A DNA stretch of 64,000 nt from Conexivisphaerales archaeon. Its GTDB lineage: Archaea > Thermoproteota > Nitrososphaeria > Conexivisphaerales > DTJL01. Positions 26,403 through 36,287 of this stretch are shown here, one piece after another; positions within the stretch are counted from its first letter, which is position 1; the number at the start of each line of letters is the position of its first letter. The stretch covers positions 42,733-106,732 of the forward strand of contig JAVYTR010000006.1 in the NCBI GenBank assembly GCA_038728585.1, given 5' to 3'. The notes beneath the pieces were generated by a model. It was given only the letters and a program-made list of their open reading frames with translations. It made no database searches and was not told the DNA's origin. The translations under genes and the position numbers were made by a program.

Positions 26403-26609
26403 GCATATTGCTGCCATGCCTGCGATTTTAAATTGCTGGATGCGTTCAAAATTTGAACGCAGCATTTGATGCTACTTTTGCTGTTACTTTCTCTGTTGTT
26501 GCTGTTTCTTCTGAGGTTTGAGCATAAGTTAGATATGAGATTACTGAGATGCCTGAAGCGATGGAGCGCTTGAGAGCCTTCTCTTCTGGCTCAAAGGAGT
26601 TGACTTCAA

Positions 26610-27830
26610 TTGTCTTCTGATAACGCAAGAGATGTAAGGATGCTTATCTTGCTTCGAGGAATGAGAAGTTTTGGTTATGGGTTCATCAACACCTCTCTCG
26701 GTTTCTATCTTAGCAGTTTAGGCTACAAGGAGGTAGCGATAGGAGTTCTTATAACAGCTGCTGGTTTCTTCAGTGCCTTTCTGATAATCATCTCTGGAGT
26801 CCTTTCAGACAGGCTGGGAAGCAGAAAGATGTTCCTCTTCATCTCTTCAGCCCTTATGGCTCTGCTTGGATTCATCTATTCCTCATTTGATTCTTTCCCA
26901 TTCCTCTTTGTTGGGGCCTTGCTTGGCGGAGCAGGTTCTGCTGGAGGAGGAGGGCCAGGAGGAGGCCCTTTTGGTCCTGCCCAGCAGGCACTTTTGGCAG
27001 ATAAGGTTGAAGACAGAAACAGGCACAGAATATTCAGCCTGAATGCGATGACAGGAACTATCCTTTTCAGCTTTGGAGCTCTGGCTGCAGGCCTGCCTGA
27101 ACTGCTGAGCAGGTATGGAATTCATCCGCTATTTACCTACAGAGCTCTTTTCCTTCTCTTCGGAATCCTTGGCTTGGTTTCTGCTTTGGTTTCACTCCTT
27201 CTCCATGAAGGAAAGTTTGTCAGGGTTGAGAGAAAGAAGGGAAACAGCTCGAGGCTTATAGGAAAGTTCACAACCACAGCATTGCTGAATGGCTTCGGAA
27301 TGGGACTGATACCCTTATCGCTGATAACACTCTGGTTCAGCACATATTTCGGAGCAAAGGAACTGCCTATCAGCATAATGGTCTGGGCATCGAATATTGC
27401 AAGTGCTCTATCATATCTCTTTGCACCTTCAATGGCATCCAAGCTTGGAACTGTAAAGATGATAGTCGTGACAAGGCTGATCGGCGTTGCCATGCTTGCA
27501 AGCTTGCCCTTGCTCCCATCTTTCCTCATAGCTGCACCTGTATACGTTATCAGAGGTGCTTTTGTCAGCATAGGGATGCCAATAAGGCAGTCTTACATGA
27601 TGGGTGTTGTTGACAGGGAATCAAGGTCAACAGCTGTAGGAATAAGCAGCGGCGTAGGATGGGGTATTCCCTATGCTGTAAGTCCTGCAATATCAGGCTA
27701 TGTGATGCAGGAAGTGAGCAGCAGCTTGCCAATATTTGCCTCTGCTTCCTTCCAAGTGGCAAACAGCATAGTTTACTGGTACTTCTTCCATAACCTGCCT
27801 CCTCCAGAAGAGGAAAGGCTGCATGGCTGA
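26610..27830 (+). CDS. Major facilitator superfamily transporter
   Basis: A 406-residue MFS protein with about 12 TM helices. The cytoplasmic loop between helices 2 and 3 carries the family motif DRLGSRK, and helix 4 is preceded by an unusual glycine-rich run GAGSAGGGGPGGGPFGP (about residues 108-124). The start is TTG at 26610. It is divergent from the ABC operon with about 200 bases between. Drug or metabolite efflux is likely, but the substrate cannot be told. Confidence 0.85.
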   Translation: MSSDNARDVRMLILLRGMRSFGYGFINTSLGFYLSSLGYKEVAIGVLITAAGFFSAFLIIISGVLSDRLGSRKMFLFISSALMALLGFIYSSFDSFPFLFVGALLGGAGSAGGGGPGGGPFGPAQQALLADKVEDRNRHRIFSLNAMTGTILFSFGALAAGLPELLSRYGIHPLFTYRALFLLFGILGLVSALVSLLLHEGKFVRVERKKGNSSRLIGKFTTTALLNGFGMGLIPLSLITLWFSTYFGAKELPISIMVWASNIASALSYLFAPSMASKLGTVKMIVVTRLIGVAMLASLPLLPSFLIAAPVYVIRGAFVSIGMPIRQSYMMGVVDRESRSTAVGISSGVGWGIPYAVSPAISGYVMQEVSSSLPIFASASFQVANSIVYWYFFHNLPPPEEERLHG

Positions 27831-27873
27831 AGCTGAAGCTGAAGTGTTTTAATACCTTCTAAGGTTTGCCTTT

Positions 27874-29901
27874 ATGCTGAAATTGCAGAACAGGTTGCTT
27901 AATTTTGTCATCGGAGGAGTTTCTGTTGCTGCCGGGGTTTATCTTACCAATGCAATAGATCTGCTAGGAGCTACTGAGCAGATACCCTATGTGATGCTGG
28001 GAATCGTTGCTGGTTCGCTGCTCTTTTCTTTCCTTTCTTCCTATATCTTCTCAAAAATTTCATTACTAGCTTCTTCTGCGATTGCAATTATCACAATAGC
28101 ATCTGAGAGGTTATATGTTCAATCTTATCCTTTGCTAAGTAACCTTCTGATTGCAGTCCTGTTCGCTGGATGCACTTCTCTGATACTGCCGATAGGAAGG
28201 GTTACAAGGCAGGATGAAGATAGAAAGGCAAGCCTGATTTACACATATCTTGGCTCAGTGATAATATTTCTGGCAGCTGCTGGTATATACCTGATAAACG
28301 GCTACAGTGGACTAGCCCAGATAGAAGTAGGACTTGAGATTATCGGTTTGCTGGCTCTGCTTGCATTACCTCTCAGAAAAAGAGGTAAGTATTTGAAAGA
28401 ATTGAAGAAGGGTTCGGGGGACTTTGGGCAGGAAGCTAGTAAAGTAACTGTGCTGTTGACACTTCCCTTGATTTTTATTCTGGTTCTATCGTCTTTTCAG
28501 CCAGCACTTGCCGAAAGCCAAGAAACAGTCACACCCATCAAGCATGTAGTGATAATAATGATGGAGAACCACAGCTTCGATAATCTCTTTGGCGTCTACC
28601 CTACAGATAGCATGAATCAACAACCTTTGTCCAACGTAACAGCAGGATCCCTGACTGGCCAGATAGAAATACCAAACAATCTTGTTCATGCTGCAAACCT
28701 GCCCCACCTGAGCAAGGTACCCGACGGCATATTCGTAACCAAAGACCCGGTTGAGGGGTACATAGCATACCATCTGGACTGGGCCAATGGCTCGATGCTT
28801 GGTTTCTCAAGGAATTCAGGAGAGCAAGCTATGACCTACTTTACCTCATCACAGCTCGGAATAGAATGGAGCATAGCTGAACAGTACTCTCTAGCTGATA
28901 TGTACTTTGCGAGTCAGCTTACTGAAACAGCTCCTAACAGGCTCTTTAGCCTTGCAGGTTTTTCGCCCGTAATAAACGATTATGGTCCTCCTCCATACAT
29001 ACCCTACAGCCAGTCAATCTTCTCTGAGCTGGATAACTATGGAATAAGCTGGGGATACTACGTTCAGAATCCGAGCAAAGGAACTGGAACTCTTTCATAC
29101 TTCTATGGCATGCCAAAGAAAAATTTGGGAAGCTGGCAGCAGTTCTTCGACGAAGCTGGGAACAACTCTCTCCCAGCTGTAAGCTGGCTTATGCCTGTGG
29201 ATGGAGGGGCAGTTGGTTACAGCCAGGGACCTCCTGCAGATGTACTGAAAGGCCAGCTCTGGCTTCTCTATGTTATCCAGAAGGTTGAAGAAAGCCCGGA
29301 ATGGAATTCTACTGCGATATTCATAACTTACGATGAGGGAGGAGGCTACTACGACCATGTATCGCCACCAAACCTGATGGGAATGCAGCTGGGAGAAAGG
29401 GTGCCGATGATACTTGTTTCGCCCTATGCAAAGGAGGACTATGTGTCTCACACAGTGATGACGCATACTTCGCTTCTTGCATTCATAGATTACAACTGGA
29501 GAATCCCAGCACTGAACAGGCTTGTAGCAAATTCTAACTTGCCGATAGACATGTTCGACTTCAATATAAGCTACTCTAACAGGCAGTTGATCAGGCAGCC
29601 CATAGACTTCGAATCTTTCGGGTTTCCAGTACCCTCCTCAGCATCTTTCGAACTTGGCTCATTAGGAAAGATCAGCAGCTTTTCTTCTTACTTCCCGATG
29701 ACTCCTCAGATTCCTTTCAATCAGCTGCCATACAGCAGAGAAGGCATATCTAACTTGACTTTAGCAAGCATTTCGTCAACAGTTTACGTTGAAAAGAATA
29801 GTTCCTTTGTCCCCTTTTATCAATCCGATTATCTTATAGCCCTGCTTTACTTGGTGGATATGTCTGCAGCATGGATTCTCGTCAGGAAATTCAACGACTG
29901 A
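27874..29901 (+). CDS. Membrane-anchored phosphoesterase (phospholipase C/acid phosphatase family)
   Basis: A 675-residue protein combining an N-terminal membrane region (five or six TM helices, residues 8-165) with an extracellular phosphoesterase domain of family PF04185 (about 225-580). Signature residues include HVVIIMMENHSFDNLFG, a central VSWLMPVDGG, and ITYDEGGGYYDHVSPP followed by GERVPMILVSPYA, matching bacterial phospholipase C and AcpA enzymes. A final TM helix precedes the C-terminus (about 650-670). The TM-fused form is unusual, because bacterial enzymes are normally secreted with a simple signal. It follows the MFS gene by 43 bases. Confidence 0.85.
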   Translation: MLKLQNRLLNFVIGGVSVAAGVYLTNAIDLLGATEQIPYVMLGIVAGSLLFSFLSSYIFSKISLLASSAIAIITIASERLYVQSYPLLSNLLIAVLFAGCTSLILPIGRVTRQDEDRKASLIYTYLGSVIIFLAAAGIYLINGYSGLAQIEVGLEIIGLLALLALPLRKRGKYLKELKKGSGDFGQEASKVTVLLTLPLIFILVLSSFQPALAESQETVTPIKHVVIIMMENHSFDNLFGVYPTDSMNQQPLSNVTAGSLTGQIEIPNNLVHAANLPHLSKVPDGIFVTKDPVEGYIAYHLDWANGSMLGFSRNSGEQAMTYFTSSQLGIEWSIAEQYSLADMYFASQLTETAPNRLFSLAGFSPVINDYGPPPYIPYSQSIFSELDNYGISWGYYVQNPSKGTGTLSYFYGMPKKNLGSWQQFFDEAGNNSLPAVSWLMPVDGGAVGYSQGPPADVLKGQLWLLYVIQKVEESPEWNSTAIFITYDEGGGYYDHVSPPNLMGMQLGERVPMILVSPYAKEDYVSHTVMTHTSLLAFIDYNWRIPALNRLVANSNLPIDMFDFNISYSNRQLIRQPIDFESFGFPVPSSASFELGSLGKISSFSSYFPMTPQIPFNQLPYSREGISNLTLASISSTVYVEKNSSFVPFYQSDYLIALLYLVDMSAAWILVRKFND

Positions 29902-29983
29902 TTGCTTTTTAAAATAATAATCTCAAACTTTAGGTCAATCTGTTTAAGTATTATGCTTATGCAAGTTAGCAAAGGCACGGAAT

Positions 29984-30601
29984 ATGCCAGCAAACGAAGG
30001 CCCAAAGATATTCGATGCGACTCTAGGAGCTGAGAATGTTTTCGATTTTGCTTCAAGGCTTGATATCGGAGTGCACGCACTTATGATCTACGAGGATATG
30101 AAAGCGGCCAGAAGAGCTGAATTCGTTTACCTGGCTGCAGGGCTGGAGAAGAATCAGCCTGCAATTTATCTTAGCAGTAGGGATGAGGCTTCTGATATAC
30201 TGCATGACATGGAGGAATTTGGTATCGATGTGAAGAAATATGCAGCCAGGAAGATGCTGCTGGTAGGGAAGGTGAATAGCCCTGCTGAACACCCTCTTGG
30301 CCCTACGATGGGCTTGGAAGGTATATGTCAGTTCATCCTTGACAGGATTAAACCTCCTTTTAGAATGGTTGGAAGGCTGTATAGGCCTGTAAACAAGGAG
30401 CTTATACAGAAGAACCTGCAGGTGGAGATAGAAGCTCAGCTCAACTTCAACAAGATGCCATGGTCAGCTATCTGCTCATATGATTCTTCGCTTAGGGACC
30501 CTGAGCTCTATGACAGGTGGTTTCTGGCATTGCTGAAGAATCATGATGCCCTTTTGACTGCGCCACTCAGCCAGAAGGGGATAGGCTTCATGATGAAGTA
30601 G
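29984..30601 (+). CDS. MEDS-domain sensory protein
   Basis: A 205-residue protein matching the MEDS (methanogen/methylotroph DcmR sensory) domain: HALMIYEDMKAARRAEFVYLAAGLEKNQPAIYL is the typical start, and the fold is a RecA/KaiC-like alpha/beta. In other proteins MEDS is linked to HTH or histidine kinase domains and probably senses small molecules. Here it stands alone. The stop overlaps the stop region of the convergent small membrane protein by 14 bases. Confidence 0.8.
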   Translation: MPANEGPKIFDATLGAENVFDFASRLDIGVHALMIYEDMKAARRAEFVYLAAGLEKNQPAIYLSSRDEASDILHDMEEFGIDVKKYAARKMLLVGKVNSPAEHPLGPTMGLEGICQFILDRIKPPFRMVGRLYRPVNKELIQKNLQVEIEAQLNFNKMPWSAICSYDSSLRDPELYDRWFLALLKNHDALLTAPLSQKGIGFMMK

Positions 30602-30989
30602 CGCCTGCAGATGAGACACTTCTGGTTCTTCTCTTTCTTATCTCAAGAACTAACTCTGACCACATCGCTCCTGAAAAAGCAGTCATCATTGCAAAAAGTA
30701 AAGGGTAAAGTAAGATTACAAGTATGGAAGGGAGCCCAGATATATTACCTAGTATCGATGCAAGCTGAGATACCTTTGAGAGAGGGTAAAATGAATAGAG
30801 AGAAAGAGATGAGACAAGGCCTATTATCAATCCTGCAATGAACGACCTGAGAGGCCTGAAGAGGTAGAGAGGTATCGCTGCTATTATCCCCATTGCGGCA
30901 AAAGAAGTGTAGTAGAGAGACAGATAAGCTATGACTATGCTCAGTGCAAGAGCTGCTACCTGCTGGTAGAACCTCATCTTAGCTCCCAC
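30588..30989 (-). CDS. Small membrane protein downstream of the acylase
   Basis: A 133-residue protein with four predicted TM helices (about 8-28, 30-47, 48-68, 85-108) and a basic C-terminal tail (RKRRTRS). Its start overlaps the end of the penicillin-acylase-like gene by 16 bases, so the two are probably translated together. It may stabilise or localise the acylase, but no family is recognised. Confidence 0.6.
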   Translation of the reverse strand: MGAKMRFYQQVAALALSIVIAYLSLYYTSFAAMGIIAAIPLYLFRPLRSFIAGLIIGLVSSLSLYSFYPLSKVSQLASILGNISGLPSILVILLYPLLFAMMTAFSGAMWSELVLEIRKRRTRSVSSAGATSS

Positions 30990-33451
30990 CTTACGATTGT
31001 GGTCTGATTATTCATATTGTAATATTCATGAGATATCCAGCGTTGCAGCTGGTTGCTGTAGAAGCTGCTTAGCACATTCCCACTCGCCCCTCCTGGAATG
31101 ACTCCAAAGAACTGCTGAGAGAGAGGAGATGCGATGAACCTCAGCGATGATCCAACTCTTACATAGGGTTCAGGAACTGTGAGCTGTTCTGGCACTCCTC
31201 CAACACTCACGGTATGGCTGTCACCCCATATCGGATAGGGACCTAGAGATAGCTCAGCAAGGTTGCTGTAGCTCTGTATTTCAAGCATGTGAACCTTTCC
31301 CCACTGCCATTCGCTTACGTTGCCCCCCAAATTCCTTTCAAGCAGAGATACTGCAGAAGAAAATGCATTTCTTACAGCGTTCTGGAAACTTCCGCCAAAG
31401 ATGCTAGCATCAGGGTAGTTTATCGCAAGATAGATTGTAGTTGATGTGAACGGTTCTGGAAGCATCGATAGATTGTACTGCTGGTACAATCTACCATATG
31501 TTAAATTATCCAGCTCTGCCAAGGTATACCAGTAGACTGTCATGCCAACAGAGTCTGCTGATGCCTGATGATTCCAAGAGGAAAGGTATGAGTATGCCTG
31601 AGCCTGTAGAGGGGTCATATCAATACCCTGTAGCGAGTTCAGAAATAGCTTTGACAGCTGCACTGACCAGTAATCTGTAATGTTAGACTGCAGGTCCATC
31701 ATCTGCTGTATGCTGAAAGACTGCTTTGATGACATGTAGTTATAAATTGTCTGTGCTCTGCCACCTGAAGCCCAGAAACCACCGATGAAAGGATAGGGAT
31801 AATTCTGCCAGACTGTTGGCTGGTTAGGAGCGAACATGAAACCCCTACCAACATCTACTGCCTGAGGAAGGTAGTTGAAAGGTACAAGCCCTGCCGGTTC
31901 ATACCTGCTCACTGATCCATTTAGAAGGGACCTTGACCCTATCACCTGAACGCTTTTGCCGTCTGGTAATGTTTCGTTTATCACTGGGTAATAGCCTGCC
32001 GTGATGTAGCCTGCATGCTGGTCAGATACCAGAGCAAAATTCTGGGGAGGCGAGCCCCAGTATCTCAGTGCATTAAGCATATCCTGATAGTTTGTTGAGT
32101 TATCGAGCATTATCTCCGCAAGCAGGTCGTATGAATCGCCCCTTGCAGCGACCCAGTTCAGCGATATCCCATACTCCTTTCCGCCAGCTGAATATCTTGC
32201 CAGGAGTGGACCGTTGTTTGTGTAGTAGACGGTAAAATTGCCATTTGTCAGTCTATAGGTTATAGTCTGCATCGGATGCCAACTGCCATCATACAGGTAG
32301 CTTGAGCCGTTCAGCACCTCTAGGTAGACGTTAGCTGAATTCCCCTCAGGTGTTGTCAGACCCCATGCTGTATGCTGAGTATGGCCTATGAGTATCCCAG
32401 GCTCACCTACCAGCTCCCAGCCTGTAACGTTGAAGTTGTTATCCACAAGCTGCATAGGTAGCCAGAGGGAGGGTGCGTATAGAGGTAGATGAGGATCATT
32501 CGCAAGCATAGGAGATGAAGTTGAGCTGAATTTCGAAGTTACCACCCAGCTATTACTTCCTACAAAGCTGCTGGCAAAATATTCTAGGTATGGGTCTGAT
32601 ATGTTTGACAAAGCATAGCGAACAAGAGGTGTAATCTGGGGAAGAAGTGATGTGTTTATCCCAGTTGCCCAAGGTTGAACCCAGTCGAGAGACCATAGAT
32701 ACGCAGGGTCTATCCCCTGCTGGCTAAGACTGAAGTTGTTGACTTCACCATCGCCAGGGATGACTGTAACGTTCTGCGTGTAATATGGATAATAGGGCCA
32801 GAGGAGCTGGCTCATGTTTGCACCCAGCGATGAGTAAAGAAGGGAGTATGCAAGAGGTTCGCTTGCACCTGTAGTCAGGGACCAGCTCATGTACTCTTGC
32901 CAGACAAGCGAATAGAAGGGAGACCAGTCAAAAGGTTTTATCCCTGCAAGCTTGAAGACTAGAGGTGTTACATAGTATGGGCTATGAATGTATGCGTTTA
33001 CTCCATCGCTGAAGTCCTGGACAAGGGAATAGAACGATGGATAGAGTCTGCTTAAATTGTTTTCAAGCAGATAGGTATTTCTTGAAAGACCCAGCAGGAG
33101 CATCGTCTTGTCCGAAGCCAGGCCAGCATTCCCTATATACCTGCTGAGGTTACCGCTTGCAAGAATGGCCTGAAACTCCATCTGGTCGAGCCTCTGGTAT
33201 GCTGAGTAGAAGCCCTGGGCGAAGAAGAGGTCATGGTCGTTTGATGCTCTTATATGAGCCATGCCGGATGAATCTATCGTTATGGTGACGTTGCTCTCGA
33301 GCCCTGGGATGGAGAAGCTGCCAGACTTCAAGCTTGAGCCGTTTATGACAACCCATGCTCCGTTTACGGGGTTCAAAAGCTGTACGCCTTCTGAAAAGTA
33401 GGCTATCGCGATTATGATTATGACAAGAGCAGCAAAAGAAACAGGTCTCAT
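30974..33451 (-). CDS. Penicillin acylase-family Ntn hydrolase (secreted)
   Basis: An 825-residue S45 family enzyme. The N-terminus is a hydrophobic signal/anchor (residues 4-22). The autocatalytic cleavage site is GSNSW (298-302), leaving Ser299 as the N-terminal nucleophile of the beta subunit. LANDPHL follows as in known acylases, and the alpha part has the conserved region with FAQGFYSAYQRLDQME. Archaeal homologues are thought to be extracellular amidases, possibly acting on acyl-homoserine lactones or beta-lactams; the natural substrate is unknown. Confidence 0.9.
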   Translation of the reverse strand: MRPVSFAALVIIIIAIAYFSEGVQLLNPVNGAWVVINGSSLKSGSFSIPGLESNVTITIDSSGMAHIRASNDHDLFFAQGFYSAYQRLDQMEFQAILASGNLSRYIGNAGLASDKTMLLLGLSRNTYLLENNLSRLYPSFYSLVQDFSDGVNAYIHSPYYVTPLVFKLAGIKPFDWSPFYSLVWQEYMSWSLTTGASEPLAYSLLYSSLGANMSQLLWPYYPYYTQNVTVIPGDGEVNNFSLSQQGIDPAYLWSLDWVQPWATGINTSLLPQITPLVRYALSNISDPYLEYFASSFVGSNSWVVTSKFSSTSSPMLANDPHLPLYAPSLWLPMQLVDNNFNVTGWELVGEPGILIGHTQHTAWGLTTPEGNSANVYLEVLNGSSYLYDGSWHPMQTITYRLTNGNFTVYYTNNGPLLARYSAGGKEYGISLNWVAARGDSYDLLAEIMLDNSTNYQDMLNALRYWGSPPQNFALVSDQHAGYITAGYYPVINETLPDGKSVQVIGSRSLLNGSVSRYEPAGLVPFNYLPQAVDVGRGFMFAPNQPTVWQNYPYPFIGGFWASGGRAQTIYNYMSSKQSFSIQQMMDLQSNITDYWSVQLSKLFLNSLQGIDMTPLQAQAYSYLSSWNHQASADSVGMTVYWYTLAELDNLTYGRLYQQYNLSMLPEPFTSTTIYLAINYPDASIFGGSFQNAVRNAFSSAVSLLERNLGGNVSEWQWGKVHMLEIQSYSNLAELSLGPYPIWGDSHTVSVGGVPEQLTVPEPYVRVGSSLRFIASPLSQQFFGVIPGGASGNVLSSFYSNQLQRWISHEYYNMNNQTTIVRWELR

Positions 33452-33496
33452 AATAGAGGTGTTAAATGCCTGAAATAAAAGCGTTAGCCGGATGAT

Positions 33497-34591
33497 TCAG
33501 GTTATGTTCTTGCCGGTAGAGGGGTCGAAGAAGTGCACTCCCTCTTCCCTGAACGTTATGTTTATGAAGTCTCCAGCGCTTATGTTCATGCCTTTATCCA
33601 GCTTCATCTTGAGCAGCGTATCTTCTGTGCTTATATCAACTATCGTTTCAGAGCCGAGCGGCTCGACCATGAAGACCTGAACCCTTGAAGTATTCCTGAT
33701 ACCAGGCTGAGCAAGAACTATGTCTTCAGGCCTTACACCTAGTATAGCCTTTCCCTTATCAAGAAGACCTGATTCCCTGAGCCTGCTTAAAAGCCTGTCA
33801 GATAGCTGATACCTGAAGACCGAAGTTTCAGCAACAAAAGAACTATCCTTTTGTATTATCGAAACTGGTATCAGGTTCATAGCTGGAGCACCTATGAAAC
33901 CAGCCACGAAGGTGTTTTCAGGCCTGGAGTACAGTTCAATCGGCGAATCTATTTGCTGTATCTTCCCGGAGTTGAATACAGCAATCCTGTCTGCCATCGT
34001 CATCGCCTCAGCCTGGTCGTGGGTAACGTAGACCATCTTCGCCTTCAGCTCTCTCTGCAGTTTCTTCAGCTCAGCCCTCATGTAGATTCTGAGCTTGGCA
34101 TCAAGGTTGCTCAGAGGCTCATCCATCAGGAAGACCTTCGGTTTCCTAATTATGGCTCTTCCGAGGGCAACCCTCTGCTGCTCTCCTCCGCTCAGCTGCT
34201 TAGGCTTTCTGTCAAGGAGGTGGCTTATCTTCAGGAATTCTGCCACCTCTCTGACCCTAGCTGTGATCTCGTCCTTCGGCACCTTCTTAACCCTGAGAGG
34301 GAAGGCTATGTTTTCAAAGACCGTCATATATGGATACAAGGCATAGTTCTGGAAGACCATGGCAACGTCTCTCTTCCCAGGTGGCAGGTCGGTTACGTCG
34401 CTGTCATCTATGATTATTTTGCCTGAATCAACTGTTTCAAGGCCTGCTACGCACCTGAGCGTAGTTGTTTTGCCTGAACCAGATGGGCCAAGCAGCACCA
34501 TAAATTCTCCATCCTTGACCTCAAAGCTGACCTCATCTATGGCTGAGACATTTCCGAACTTCTTTGATATGCTTTGGACTGAGACTGTCAA
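33497..34591 (-). CDS. CUT1-type (MalK/UgpC-like) ABC ATPase
   Basis: A 364-residue ABC ATPase for carbohydrate uptake systems. Walker A is GPSGSGKTT, the signature LSGGEQQRVALGRAI, Walker B VFLMDEP and the His loop VTHDQ. The C-terminal TOBE/OB regulatory domain (about 240-364) includes GVRPEDI. The usual binding protein and two permeases are not next to it, so it may energise transporters encoded elsewhere. The start ATG is at 34591. Confidence 0.92.
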   Translation of the reverse strand: MTVSVQSISKKFGNVSAIDEVSFEVKDGEFMVLLGPSGSGKTTTLRCVAGLETVDSGKIIIDDSDVTDLPPGKRDVAMVFQNYALYPYMTVFENIAFPLRVKKVPKDEITARVREVAEFLKISHLLDRKPKQLSGGEQQRVALGRAIIRKPKVFLMDEPLSNLDAKLRIYMRAELKKLQRELKAKMVYVTHDQAEAMTMADRIAVFNSGKIQQIDSPIELYSRPENTFVAGFIGAPAMNLIPVSIIQKDSSFVAETSVFRYQLSDRLLSRLRESGLLDKGKAILGVRPEDIVLAQPGIRNTSRVQVFMVEPLGSETIVDISTEDTLLKMKLDKGMNISAGDFINITFREEGVHFFDPSTGKNIT

Positions 34592-35027
34592 CTCGTCTGC
34601 GTTCTGGTTTTGGATGCACTTATCTTAAACGTTGCTAGCTATCAACTCTCCTCAAAACTGGTCTGTTTATCTGATAGATGTACTTTTGAGTCGATTTCTT
34701 TCTTTAATTTGAGCAGATGTACGAAAATTTGGGTCAAAGAAATTGCTGATGAGGAAAGGGCCTGCGTGAAGAAGGTTTACCCAGATTTATGCATGCATGC
34801 TTGCATGCATGAATGCATGAGTGTATGTGAGAATATGTATGCGGACCAGCAGATTTGCCCTATTCAAACATAGAAGAATCCCGGAATTGGAATTGATTCA
34901 GCAAGGTGTATTCACAAACAAACGAACAAAGACTAATCGTTGTCCCGAAAATGAATGATTTTAACGATCGACTCTCGCCTTAGACAGGGTGTTGATTGAA
35001 CGCTCTGCTAGCAGTTCATGGAGGAAG
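34592..35027. other. Intergenic with GCATGC palindrome cluster
   Basis: About 430 bases with no convincing gene. A 9-bp perfect hairpin ATGCATGCA/TGCATGCAT (34789-34797 and 34802-34810) is followed by two further ATGCATG-like units to about 34822. An 87-codon open stretch covers it but is low-complexity and is not called. Confidence 0.45.
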
Positions 35028-36287
35028 CTAGTCTCTCCTTTCAGCTAATGACCATTCGAGTGCATAGGCAGGAATTATGTCAACCCCGTTTGCACTTCCA
35101 GTCTCTGATTCTGTTACCAGGACAGACCTTTCGGCATTTACCTCTCTGCTGAGCCTGAATAGCATTTTTGCATCCCTTTGGCTAAAGCCAAGTTTGACCT
35201 CTACTGCTATTGTCCGGCCGTTCATCAGCAGCGCATCTATCTCTCTGTTACCTCTTCTGTAGAAATTCTTTGCTCCCAAAGAATTCACCACGTAGGTTTC
35301 GAGCACACTCCCCCTGTCGTTTTGAAACTTTTCTTCAGAAAGGGCGAAGATAAGGGAAGTCGTAGCGGGGTAATATTTTTTCAGCTTCCTTGAGGAAGAC
35401 GAAGTCGACGGTCTGTAATTTGCAAGAGACCTGATCAACATGGTTGTTTCAAGATGCTGCAGATACCTCGAAGCTGTTATTCTGCTTATACCAAAGTCTT
35501 TGGATATGGTGTAAAGATTCACTAGGCTTCCAGGCCTTGATACTAATGATGATATGACCTTTTCAAGAGTCAGAGGGTCCTTTCTTCCGAACAGTGAAGG
35601 TATGTCTCTTAAGATAATTCTTTCTATGATACTGTTCACTATGTAGTCTCTTATCAACTTTGAATCGTTCCATTTTACTATCTCAGGAAAGCCTGCCTTC
35701 ATCATATAATCAGAAAAATAGGGTTCAAGCATGGAGTTTGGCTCCTTGACATTTATACCTCTTAGCTGCAGGAATTCCCTGAACGTTAAAGGATAAACTT
35801 CTACGAAGAAGAACCTTCCAGCCAGAGCTTCCAGCGCACTTTTGGACAGCAGGAGAGAGGACGAGCCTGAGAGGTAGAACTTTATATTTGGGTATAGGTC
35901 ATAAAACCTCTTGACCGTACTTACCCAGTCTGGTGAATACTGTACTTCATCCAGAAAGATGTAAACCTTCCCTGCCTCGTAGATTGGCTTGCGCAGTATA
36001 TTTCTCTCGTAAATCTCAAGTACATCCTTTACCCTCTCGCCCTTGTCTTCGAAGGAATAGTAGAGTATATTTTTCTCACTCTGGTTCTTTAGCAATTCCT
36101 CTATGATCTGGTAAAGGATTGTAGTCTTCCCAACACGTCTCAGCCCGGTAAGAATCGTTATCTGACGTTTATCGAGCAAGCTCAAGGCTGAGCTGAATGG
36201 CATTCTTCTGCTTTTCAATGCCAGTTCCCTTCTCACTCTGCCCGTTATCCACCACTCATTGCATCTTTCAATGTCCCTGGGTTCCAT
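35028..36287 (-). CDS. AAA ATPase with DUF4143 nuclease-like C-terminus
   Basis: A 419-residue ATPase_AAA_14/DUF4143 protein. Walker A is GLRRVGKTT (about 48-56), Walker B is FLDEVQ, and sensor 1 is LSGSSS. A winged helix follows (about 255-295), then a C-terminal restriction-endonuclease-like fold with the D...E-x-K residues in REIDALL and VAVEVKLGF-like sequence (IAVEVK). The family is very common in archaeal genomes and is suspected to act in DNA handling or toxin-like roles. A TATA-like element is present just upstream (about 36310-36325). Confidence 0.85.
   Translation of the reverse strand: MEPRDIERCNEWWITGRVRRELALKSRRMPFSSALSLLDKRQITILTGLRRVGKTTILYQIIEELLKNQSEKNILYYSFEDKGERVKDVLEIYERNILRKPIYEAGKVYIFLDEVQYSPDWVSTVKRFYDLYPNIKFYLSGSSSLLLSKSALEALAGRFFFVEVYPLTFREFLQLRGINVKEPNSMLEPYFSDYMMKAGFPEIVKWNDSKLIRDYIVNSIIERIILRDIPSLFGRKDPLTLEKVISSLVSRPGSLVNLYTISKDFGISRITASRYLQHLETTMLIRSLANYRPSTSSSSRKLKKYYPATTSLIFALSEEKFQNDRGSVLETYVVNSLGAKNFYRRGNREIDALLMNGRTIAVEVKLGFSQRDAKMLFRLSREVNAERSVLVTESETGSANGVDIIPAYALEWSLAERRD

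Noticed and set aside
26446..26628. 60-codon minus-strand ORF between the ABC ATPase and MFS genes
   Set aside because: Overlaps both promoter regions and has low-complexity composition.
34610..34873. 87-codon plus-strand ORF over the GCATGC cluster
   Set aside because: The translation is driven by the repeat (repeated Cys-Met-His) and has no promoter or family support.
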